Shown here piece after piece: positions 1 through 5,111 of a stretch of DNA of 6,529 nucleotides. Position 1 is the stretch's first letter. The number at the start of each line of letters is the position of its first letter. The notes under the pieces were generated by a model. It did no database searches. It was not told the origin of the DNA and saw only the letters and a list, made by a program, of their open reading frames with translations. The position numbers were made by a program, and so were the translations under genes. The stretch covers positions 1-6,529 of the forward strand of contig JAITQR010000022.1 in the NCBI GenBank assembly GCA_031288815.1, written 5' to 3'. The stretch is from Treponema sp. (GTDB lineage: Bacteria > Spirochaetota > Spirochaetia > Treponematales > Breznakiellaceae).

Positions 1-533
1 ACCAGGTCCAGGTATTCCCTTTTGGTGAGGGATTCCCCGGTAGCGACCGGGGCCATGAGAACGGAAAGATAATCCGCCACCTCCCGGGATATAAGGGCCA
101 TTACCTTGGGCCCGGAACCACGGTCCAGGGAAAGGGCCAAGCGTCCCCCTGACGGGGTTTGTTCATAGAGGATAAATCGGCTTCCCCCCTGATTTCCCGG
201 AAGGGCCAGAAATTCATCTATCCGGGAGATTTTTATGGGGCCCTCAATGGCGGAAGGGCCGGTATTGGTAAAAGAAACCTCGGCAATCCCCGGGGCGGAA
301 GCCATGGACCGGGCTATGGCCGGCCCGTCAATAACCGGCCTGTTCCGGGCCGCCTCGGCTCCCAGGGAAACCGCCGCAAAAGACCGGATCAAAGCGGACA
401 TTCGGGGCGCCAGAGACGCCCGGATGCTGAGATCTCCGGAACCGTTTATGGCCAGGGAGCCGTTAATGGAGGCGGCACAGGAAACAAAAAAAACCTGAAA
501 CAGTATCACGGATAGAAAAAACCTGATTTTCAT
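1..533 (-). CDS. Partial putative lipoprotein (N-terminal 177 codons, runs off the left edge)
   Basis: An uninterrupted minus-strand reading frame begins at the ATG at 533-531 and is still open at base 1. The N-terminus has two basic residues (K2, R4), a hydrophobic stretch of about residues 5-17 and then F-V-S-C at residues 16-19. This fits a signal-peptidase II lipobox of the relaxed spirochaetal type, so the mature protein would be anchored through Cys19. After that come an Ala/Ser/Gly/Pro-rich region and a stretch of alternating hydrophobic strands around residues 80-160. I see no transmembrane segment after the signal and no catalytic motif, and I do not recognise the family. No Shine-Dalgarno sequence stands out before the ATG. 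The gene is divergent from the trans-sulfuration gene. GC-rich third positions like those of its neighbours and the complete signal peptide argue that it is a real gene. The function is unknown. Confidence 0.75.
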   Translation of the reverse strand, partial: MKIRFFLSVILFQVFFVSCAASINGSLAINGSGDLSIRASLAPRMSALIRSFAAVSLGAEAARNRPVIDGPAIARSMASAPGIAEVSFTNTGPSAIEGPIKISRIDEFLALPGNQGGSRFILYEQTPSGGRLALSLDRGSGPKVMALISREVADYLSVLMAPVATGESLTKREYLDL

Positions 534-549
534 AGTACTAATATACTTC

Positions 550-577
550 ATTATAAAAATTTAACCAATCCGGACAA
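550..577 (-). promoter_or_regulatory. Candidate promoter for the lipoprotein gene
   Basis: Read on the minus strand, TTGTCC (577-572) is followed after 16 bases by a perfect TATAAT (555-550). The -35 box matches consensus at four of six positions. Transcription would start near 543, leaving only about 10 bases before the ATG at 533. The message may therefore be nearly leaderless, which agrees with the missing Shine-Dalgarno sequence. Confidence 0.5.
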
Positions 578-602
578 AACCGAAGTTTTGAAACAACCCC
601 TA

Positions 603-631
603 TTGACAAAATTTTTTTATTCATATATCCT
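603..631 (+). promoter_or_regulatory. Candidate sigma70-type promoter for the trans-sulfuration gene
   Basis: A perfect TTGACA at 603-608 is followed after 17 bases by TATCCT at 626-631, which matches four of six -10 positions. The spacer is T-rich. The start of transcription would fall near 638, giving a 5' leader of about 30 bases. A perfect 8-base palindrome TAATATTA lies at 642-649, between the predicted start and the ribosome binding site, and could be an operator. That last point is only a possibility. Confidence 0.5.
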
Positions 632-655
632 ATTAAAACGATAATATTACTTAGT

Positions 656-661
656 AAAGGA
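656..661 (+). promoter_or_regulatory. Ribosome binding site of the trans-sulfuration gene
   Basis: AAAGGA ends six bases before the ATG at 668. This supports that start over later in-frame Met codons. Confidence 0.7.
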
Positions 662-667
662 CGGATC

Positions 668-1801
668 ATGCAATTTACGACCCTCGCGGTTCATGGAGAC
701 GGGAAAGCAAGATCGACTGCCGGTGATGTCGTCTCGGCCCTTCATCTTGCCACGGCATACCGGCAGCCGAAACTGGGTGAATTTCAGGAGCATGTCTACA
801 CCAGGGGAACCAATCCCACGCGGCTTGCCCTGGAAAAACGTCTTGCCCTGCTGGAAGGGGCCCGTTATGCCTTTGCCTTCAGCTCCGGTATGGCGGCGGC
901 CGATACGGCGTTTCATCTGTTCAAGTACGGCGACCGGATTCTGCTGAACGACAATATATACGGCGGGACCTTTCGCTATGCCTCAAAACTGTTCGGCACT
1001 ATGGGGCTTTTCTACGACTTGGTGGAAGATTTTAACACCCTGGACTTTGACGGCCTCCCCGTCGACGTGGGGGGGATCTTTCTGGAAAGCCCCTCGAATC
1101 CGCTGCTGCGGGTTACGGACATCCGGCGCCTCGCGGAGAAGGCCCATGAACGGGGCATTACCCTGATTGTGGACAACACCTTTATGTCGGCCTATCTGCA
1201 AAGGCCCCTTGATCTGGGGGCGGATATGGTGGTGTATTCGGCGACCAAATACTACGGGGGCCATTCGGATATTCTTGCCGGAGCGCTGGTCCTTAATGAT
1301 GAGGAAAAAGCCGAAAAAGTAAAGCTGCTTCAAAATACGTTGGGGAATCCTCTGAGCCCGGCGGATTCATACCAGCTTGAGCGGAGCATAAAAACCCTTG
1401 CCCTCAGGATGGACCGGCAGTGCGCCAATGCCGCCGCCGTGGTGGAACTGCTCAGGACCCATCCGAAGGTCAAGCGGGTGTTCTATCCTTCCATAGGCGA
1501 AGAGAACCGCCGCATCCAGGGATCCCAGAGCCGGGGATTCGGCACGGTGCTGTCCTTTGTTTTACGGGACGGCTGCGACCCCGCGCGCTTTATCGGCGCC
1601 CTCGCGCTTTTCGACTTTGCCGTCAGTCTGGGCAGTGTGGAATCCCTGGTATGCCATCCCGCAAGCCAGACCCACGAATCTTTTTCCCCGGAACTGAGAA
1701 AAAAAGCGGGCATAGAAGACGGCCTCCTGCGGCTTTCCATCGGCATTGAGGATATCGAAGATCTGCTTTTGGATGTGGAACGGGCGCTGGAAGCGGCGTA
1801 A
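668..1801 (+). CDS. PLP-dependent trans-sulfuration enzyme (cystathionine beta/gamma-lyase or gamma-synthase family)
   Basis: A 377-residue cytoplasmic enzyme of the Cys/Met-metabolism PLP family, the normal length for that family. These enzymes make or break C-S bonds in cystathionine, homocysteine, cysteine and related thioethers. Visible landmarks are Y44-T-R46, which contacts the cofactor phosphate of the partner subunit; S72-S-G-M75; Y98 in N-I-Y-G-G-T, which stacks on the PLP ring; D169 in V-D-N; S191-A-T-K194, where K194 is the Schiff-base lysine; and R355 in L-R-L-S, which holds the substrate carboxylate. Methionine gamma-lyases usually have Cys where this protein has G100, so a methionine gamma-lyase is less likely. 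Lyase and synthase cannot be told apart by eye. The start is fixed by AAAGGA at 656-661, six bases upstream. The gene has its own promoter, and the 143-base gap to the transporter genes holds a structured leader. Its neighbours favour a C-S lyase acting on imported substrate. Confidence 0.9.
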   Translation: MQFTTLAVHGDGKARSTAGDVVSALHLATAYRQPKLGEFQEHVYTRGTNPTRLALEKRLALLEGARYAFAFSSGMAAADTAFHLFKYGDRILLNDNIYGGTFRYASKLFGTMGLFYDLVEDFNTLDFDGLPVDVGGIFLESPSNPLLRVTDIRRLAEKAHERGITLIVDNTFMSAYLQRPLDLGADMVVYSATKYYGGHSDILAGALVLNDEEKAEKVKLLQNTLGNPLSPADSYQLERSIKTLALRMDRQCANAAAVVELLRTHPKVKRVFYPSIGEENRRIQGSQSRGFGTVLSFVLRDGCDPARFIGALALFDFAVSLGSVESLVCHPASQTHESFSPELRKKAGIEDGLLRLSIGIEDIEDLLLDVERALEAA

Positions 1802-1816
1802 CGGAATAGGCATTAC

Positions 1817-1850
1817 GCGGATATGCAGCCGATCGTTGACCGGTATCCGC
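1817..1850 (+). repeat. Inverted repeat/hairpin downstream of the trans-sulfuration gene
   Basis: GCGGATA (1817-1823) is perfectly complementary to TATCCGC (1844-1850). Inside it, CCG (1829-1831) can pair with CGG (1841-1843), leaving a five-base bulge on the left and a nine-base loop. It begins 15 bases after the stop at 1801 and could slow or end upstream transcription. No T-tract follows, so it is not a standard intrinsic terminator. It could also be an operator or 3'-end stabiliser. It directly abuts the -10-like box at 1851. Confidence 0.45.
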
Positions 1851-1856
1851 TATAAA
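1851..1856 (+). promoter_or_regulatory. Candidate -10 box in front of the transporter-operon leader
   Basis: TATAAA lies five to six bases before G1861/G1862, so RNA would begin at, or within a base or two of, the first base of the predicted closing helix. No good -35 box sits 16-18 bases upstream. The nearby TTGACC (1836-1841) is only nine bases away, too close to serve. If this is a promoter it is weak or needs an activator. Read-through from the upstream gene is the alternative. Confidence 0.35.
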
Positions 1857-1860
1857 TACA

Positions 1861-1938
1861 GGCGTCAGACCGGGACGGGGAACCATCCCCGCAGGACTAC
1901 CTTTGGTGAAAGGTTTTATCCCGGGACGCCGGGAGAGG
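1861..1938 (+). ncRNA. Candidate cis-regulatory leader RNA (riboswitch-like three-way junction)
   Basis: The segment can fold as follows. P1 has two stacked parts, GGCGTC (1861-1866) with GACGCC (1925-1930), and CCGGGA (1870-1875) with TCCCGG (1919-1924), with a bulged AGA at 1867-1869. P2 is CGGGGA (1876-1881) with TCCCCG (1886-1891), closing the loop ACCA. P3 is ACCTTT (1899-1904) with AAAGGT (1909-1914), closing GGTG. Joining strands are CAGGACT (1892-1898) and TTTA (1915-1918). The P2 loop ACCA is complementary to UGGU at 1904-1907. The Shine-Dalgarno sequence at 1931-1938 follows P1 directly. The 3' strand of P1 can instead pair with 1929-1934 and cover that site. I see none of the conserved cores of purine, SAM-I, TPP, c-di-GMP-I, lysine, T-box or glycine RNAs. 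All pairings are read from one sequence without covariation. CCGGGA and TCCCGG words are common in this DNA, so some pairing could be chance. Confidence 0.45.
1931..1938 (+). promoter_or_regulatory. Ribosome binding site of the binding-protein gene, partly coverable by a hairpin
   Basis: GGGAGAGG ends six bases before the ATG at 1945 and is the strongest ribosome binding site in the operon. It fixes the start at 1945 rather than at the TTG at 1903. Its first four bases lie in CCGGGA (1929-1934), which can pair with TCCCGG (1919-1924) around the loop GACG. Confidence 0.75.
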
Positions 1939-1944
1939 TTTTGT

Positions 1945-2733
1945 ATGAAAAAACTGTTTGTTTTTGGGCTGGTTCTGGCGCTGGCGGTTTCCGCCTTTGC
2001 CGGGGCAAAAAAAGAAAACGCCGCCAATTCGCTTGAGCGGATCAGGGCCGCGGGGGAACTGGTTATCGGTATTGAGGGGACTTACCCGCCCTATACCTAC
2101 CACGACGCGGCAACCAACAAACTTATCGGCTATGATGTGGAAGTGGCCGAGGTCATTGCCGCAAAACTCGGCGTCAAGCCCAAATTTGTCGAATCCAAGT
2201 GGGATTCCCTTATTATCGGCCTTGACTCCGGCCTGTGGGACACGGTGATTAACCAAGTGGGGGTTACCGAAGCGCGGAAGGAAAAGTATGACTTCAGTGT
2301 TCCCTATACCTATACCCACGGGGTGGTGATTGTGCGGAAAGATAACAACGGCATTAACTCCTTTGAGGATTTGAGCGGTAAGTCCTCGGCCCAGACTATT
2401 ACGAGCAACTGGGCCCAGCTGGGGGAACGGTACGGCGCAAAGATAATCGGGACCGACGGGTTTAACGAATCGGTACAGCTGGTCATTGACAAGCGGGCCG
2501 ACACGACCATCAACGACGATGTAACCTTTGCCGATTACCTCAAGGAACATCCCGAAAGTCCCACCAAGGTCATCGCCACCTCCACGGATGTAACCGAAAG
2601 CGCGGTGATCCTCGCGAAAAACCAAAAAGAACTGCTTGATGCTATCAACCAGGCGCTGGCGGAACTTTCCGCCGATGGGACCTTGACCAGGCTCTCCCAG
2701 AAATACCTCAATCTTGATGTATCCAAGCGGTAG
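1945..2733 (+). CDS. Periplasmic amino-acid-binding protein of an ABC importer (cystine-type, FliY/TcyA-like)
   Basis: A 262-residue solute-binding protein of the polar amino-acid family (SBP_bac_3 fold). It delivers its ligand to the permease and ATPase encoded next. The signal peptide covers residues 1-19 (K2-K3, hydrophobic core, then A-F-A before G20) and there is no lipobox Cys, so it should be released by signal peptidase I. The mature part opens with the usual L-V-I-G-I-E-G-T-Y-P-P-Y block (39-50) and G62-Y-D-V-E. V101-I-N-Q-V, R111 and K114-Y-D-F-S follow; the Arg normally holds the ligand carboxylate. D191/D192 lie where an acidic residue normally grips the alpha-amino group. The V-I-N-Q-V and K-Y-D-F-S blocks resemble cystine-binding proteins more than glutamine- or histidine-binding ones, so a disulfide or thioether diamino acid is a fair guess. 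Specificity is not proven. It is the first gene of the operon, under the structured leader. Confidence 0.9.
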   Translation: MKKLFVFGLVLALAVSAFAGAKKENAANSLERIRAAGELVIGIEGTYPPYTYHDAATNKLIGYDVEVAEVIAAKLGVKPKFVESKWDSLIIGLDSGLWDTVINQVGVTEARKEKYDFSVPYTYTHGVVIVRKDNNGINSFEDLSGKSSAQTITSNWAQLGERYGAKIIGTDGFNESVQLVIDKRADTTINDDVTFADYLKEHPESPTKVIATSTDVTESAVILAKNQKELLDAINQALAELSADGTLTRLSQKYLNLDVSKR

Positions 2734-2743
2734 GTAAACATAG

Positions 2744-3412
2744 ATGACGGACTGGTCCCGGCCCCTCAGGATAATCGGAGAATCCTTTTGGCCCATGCTC
2801 AAGGCAGGACTACTGCTTACCATGCCCATGACCGTGGCTTCCTTCGGCGTGGGCCTGGTCATCGCCTCCATCACCGCGGCTATGCGGCTTTCAAAAATAA
2901 AGGCGCTGCAGAAGATCGCCGCCTGTTATGTCTGGGTATTCCGGGGAACGCCCCTTTTGGTGCAGCTCTACATCGTTTTCTTCGGACTCCCCAGCATAGG
3001 CGTTAAACTGGGGGCCATTCCCTCGGCCATAGCGGCCTTTTCGTTAAATGTGGGAGCCTACTGTTCCGAATCAATCCGGGCTGCCATCCTGGCGATACAG
3101 AAGGGCCAATGGGAAGCGGCCTATTCGCTAAGTATGACCAAATGGCAGGCCCTGCGGCGTATTATCGCGCCCCAGAGTTTTGCCATAGCCCTGCCCCCCT
3201 TGAGCAATACCTTTATCAGTCTGGTAAAGGATACCTCTCTGGCGGCGAATATCACCATCGCGGAAATGTTTCAGACAACCCAGCGTATCGCCGCCCGTAC
3301 CTACGAACCGATGCTCCTCTACTGTCTGGCCGCGCTCATCTACCTTGCCTTTTCTACCGTCCTGACCGCGCTTCAGGGGAAGATGGAAAAGGCCCTGTAC
3401 AAAGGACGCTGA
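2744..3412 (+). CDS. Amino-acid ABC transporter permease (HisM/TcyB-type)
   Basis: A 222-residue inner-membrane protein of the polar amino-acid permease family. It probably forms a homodimer, since no second permease gene is present. About five hydrophobic helices are visible, near residues 20-45, 58-82, 88-108, 145-162 and 188-210. The family block R67-G-T-P-L-L-V-Q74 is intact. The EAA loop that docks on the ATPase is at about 120-145 (W123-E-A-A, then R138-R-I-I-A-P). The gene starts 10 bases after the binding-protein stop. The ribosome binding site is weak (AGG at 2732-2734, nine bases away), so translation probably relies on coupling to the upstream gene. It resembles the permeases of cystine systems (TcyB, YecS), but the sequence alone does not give the ligand. 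Confidence 0.9.
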   Translation: MTDWSRPLRIIGESFWPMLKAGLLLTMPMTVASFGVGLVIASITAAMRLSKIKALQKIAACYVWVFRGTPLLVQLYIVFFGLPSIGVKLGAIPSAIAAFSLNVGAYCSESIRAAILAIQKGQWEAAYSLSMTKWQALRRIIAPQSFAIALPPLSNTFISLVKDTSLAANITIAEMFQTTQRIAARTYEPMLLYCLAALIYLAFSTVLTALQGKMEKALYKGR

Positions 3413-3413
3413 T

Positions 3414-4229
3414 ATGGTCTATCTTGACACCATAAAAAAGAGCTTTAAAACCCGGGCCCTCAAGCGGGAGCCGCACAAGGCGCTGCCGGTACTGCGGAAC
3501 ATCAATTTCCACGCTCCCAAGGGGAAAACCACCGTGATTATCGGCCCGTCCGGCGCGGGAAAATCCACGATGTTGCGGTGTATTAATCTGCTTGAAATCC
3601 CCGATGAAGGCCTCCTCCGGGTAGCGGGCAAGGAGATCCGTTTTACAAAAAACGACCCTCCCCCGCTATTGAGTACATCCCATTTCACCCGTCAACGGGA
3701 GATTCTGGATCTTAGGCGGCATACCGGTATGGTATTTCAGAACTTTCAGCTTTTTCCCCACAAAACGGTCCTGGAAAACATCATGGAAGGGCCGGTGCTG
3801 GTAAAAAAAGAGGATCCCCGGGAGGCCCGGGCCGTTGCCCTGGCCCTCCTTGAAAAAGTTGAAATGTCCGACAAAAAGGACAGCTACCCCTCCACCCTTT
3901 CGGGGGGGCAACAGCAGCGGGTAGCCATAGCCCGGGCCCTGGGTATGCGGCCGGACGTGCTGCTCTTTGACGAACCCACCAGCGCCCTTGATCCGGAGCT
4001 TGAACGGGAAGTCCTCACGGTTATACGGACCCTGGTTCAGGAAAACAACACCATGATAATCGTAACCCACAATCTGTTCTTTGCCCGGGAAGTCGCCGAC
4101 TTTATCGCCTTTCTTGACGGCGGCGAAGTGGCCGCCTACGGTACGCCGGCGGAGATTTTCGGCAAGGCCATGCCCCAGCGGGTAACCGATTTTATCACCG
4201 CCATGTCGCCTGAGGATTATACAATATGA
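3414..4229 (+). CDS. Amino-acid ABC transporter ATP-binding protein
   Basis: A 271-residue ATPase that powers the importer. All nucleotide-binding motifs are intact: Walker A G44-P-S-G-A-G-K-S-T52, Q-loop Q109, signature L162-S-G-G-Q-Q-Q-R169, Walker B V182-L-L-F-D-E187, D-loop S190-A-L-D193 and switch His H219. The segment between about residues 75 and 104 is longer than in minimal ATPases. It resembles the extended region seen in HisP-type proteins and makes the protein slightly longer than the common 240-250. AAAGGA at 3401-3406, inside the end of the permease gene, serves as ribosome binding site seven bases before the ATG. Only one base separates the permease stop from this start. The 3' end overlaps the dapF start by four bases (ATGA), so the next gene is probably translated by coupling. 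That ties the epimerase to the importer. Confidence 0.95.
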   Translation: MVYLDTIKKSFKTRALKREPHKALPVLRNINFHAPKGKTTVIIGPSGAGKSTMLRCINLLEIPDEGLLRVAGKEIRFTKNDPPPLLSTSHFTRQREILDLRRHTGMVFQNFQLFPHKTVLENIMEGPVLVKKEDPREARAVALALLEKVEMSDKKDSYPSTLSGGQQQRVAIARALGMRPDVLLFDEPTSALDPELEREVLTVIRTLVQENNTMIIVTHNLFFAREVADFIAFLDGGEVAAYGTPAEIFGKAMPQRVTDFITAMSPEDYTI

Positions 4230-5098
4230 ATTTTTACAAACTCCAGGGAGCGGGAAACGATTTTATCGTTGTCAATAACATCAAAGAAAGAATCCCGGAG
4301 GAAAAAATTTCCGCAATAGCCGGACGGATCTGTACCAGGAAGCGGTCTTTGGGGGCGGACGGACTCCTCCTGGTCGGGGCGCCGCGGCACGGGGGCGACA
4401 TTTCCGTCAGGGTGTTTAACTCAGACGGCAGCGAATCGGAGATGTGCGGAAACGGGATGCGCTGTGTGGCCCGGTACGCCTTTGAAGAGACGCTCCTGCC
4501 GGCGGGCTCGGGCCGCATCGTCATAGAGACCATGGCCGGGGATATTGAAGCCTGGCGGCTTTCCCGGAGGTCTTTCAAAATACGCTTGCAGAGCCCTTCG
4601 GTTTTGGAGAACGGCCGTTCGCTATCTATTCAAAACAGGGTATTACCGTATACGTATATTGAACTTGGAAACCCCGGTATTCCTCACATCGTTCTTGAGG
4701 AGTTTCCGGGGAAAGTGCCGGAGCCGGCCCGTTCGGGAGGGGAAGATTTTTCACCCGAAGGCTTGCGTGAGCTTGCGAGGACCCTGCGTTTTCACCCTGA
4801 CTTTCCCAAAGGGACCAATGTTAATTTTTGGCGGCTTCGTGAAGACGGCGGCGCGGATCTTTTGACCTACGAGCGGGGGGTGGAGGATTTTACCCTTGCC
4901 TGCGGAACCGGGGCGGGATCTACCGCCCTTGCTTTGAAACATCGGGGGACAATAAACGGGGAACGGGTATCGCTTTTTGCCCCCGGCGGGCTTTTAGTTG
5001 TGGACGTAGTCCCAAAGGAAGATGCCGGTTATGATCTTTTCCTTACCGGCGATACCAATTTTGTCGCCCGGGGCGAGATCCTTGACGACGATTTATAA
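4226..5098 (+). CDS. dapF: Diaminopimelate epimerase family protein (DapF)
   Basis: A 290-residue cofactor-independent epimerase. Known DapF enzymes use two Cys residues to invert one alpha carbon, interconverting LL- and meso-2,6-diaminopimelate for lysine and peptidoglycan synthesis. The catalytic pair is present: C74 in E-M-C-G-N-G-M-R and C226 in A-C-G-T-G-A. Also visible are G8-A-G-N-D-F, N65-S-D-G-S, E217-R-G-V-E-D and N198-V-N. The block around H154 reads N-P-G-I-P-H, nearer the N-T-G-V-P-H form of some bacteria than the G-N-P-H of proteobacterial DapF. The gene overlaps the ATPase stop by four bases and is followed 13 bases later by a D-cysteine desulfhydrase-type gene. No other lysine-pathway gene is visible. 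It may be the cell's ordinary DapF, or a paralogue acting on a sulfur analogue such as lanthionine or cystathionine. The family call is firm; the substrate is open. Confidence 0.92.
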   Translation: MNFYKLQGAGNDFIVVNNIKERIPEEKISAIAGRICTRKRSLGADGLLLVGAPRHGGDISVRVFNSDGSESEMCGNGMRCVARYAFEETLLPAGSGRIVIETMAGDIEAWRLSRRSFKIRLQSPSVLENGRSLSIQNRVLPYTYIELGNPGIPHIVLEEFPGKVPEPARSGGEDFSPEGLRELARTLRFHPDFPKGTNVNFWRLREDGGADLLTYERGVEDFTLACGTGAGSTALALKHRGTINGERVSLFAPGGLLVVDVVPKEDAGYDLFLTGDTNFVARGEILDDDL

Positions 5099-5109
5099 GG
5101 TGAGAAGAG
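5099..5109 (+). promoter_or_regulatory. Ribosome binding site that sets the start of the D-cysteine desulfhydrase gene
   Basis: GGTGAGAAGAG starts right after the dapF stop codon (5096-5098). Its GGTGA core lies eight bases before the ATG at 5112. The longer frame opening at 5022 lies inside dapF, has no such site, and adds residues absent from the family. Confidence 0.6.
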
Positions 5110-5111
5110 TT

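Noticed and set aside
159..515. Plus-strand short frames over the left edge
   Set aside because: They are shadows of the minus-strand lipoprotein, which has a signal peptide, lipobox and promoter.
1817..1850. Calling this hairpin an intrinsic terminator
   Set aside because: No T-tract follows, the stem is bulged, and it is followed at once by a -10-like box.
1836..1856. TTGACC plus TATAAA as a full promoter
   Set aside because: The boxes are only nine bases apart, too close for sigma70 recognition of both.
1861..1938. Assigning the leader to a known purine, SAM-I, TPP, c-di-GMP-I, lysine or T-box class
   Set aside because: The conserved core sequences of these classes as I know them are absent. 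Only general shape (three-way junction, loop complementarity) is shared with purine riboswitches.
1903..1944. Upstream TTG start extending the binding protein by 14 residues
   Set aside because: It lies inside the P3 hairpin, lacks a ribosome binding site, and would put a charged extension before a normal signal peptide that begins at 1945.
1897..2874. Long minus-strand open frame (325 codons) opposite the binding-protein gene
   Set aside because: The plus strand there encodes a complete binding protein with signal peptide, family motifs and a strong ribosome binding site. The antisense frame has no motif or start signal and is a product of GC-rich codon use.
5022..5111. Upstream ATG start extending the desulfhydrase by 30 residues
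   Set aside because: It lies inside dapF without a ribosome binding site. The ATG at 5112 has one and gives the family's usual N-terminus.
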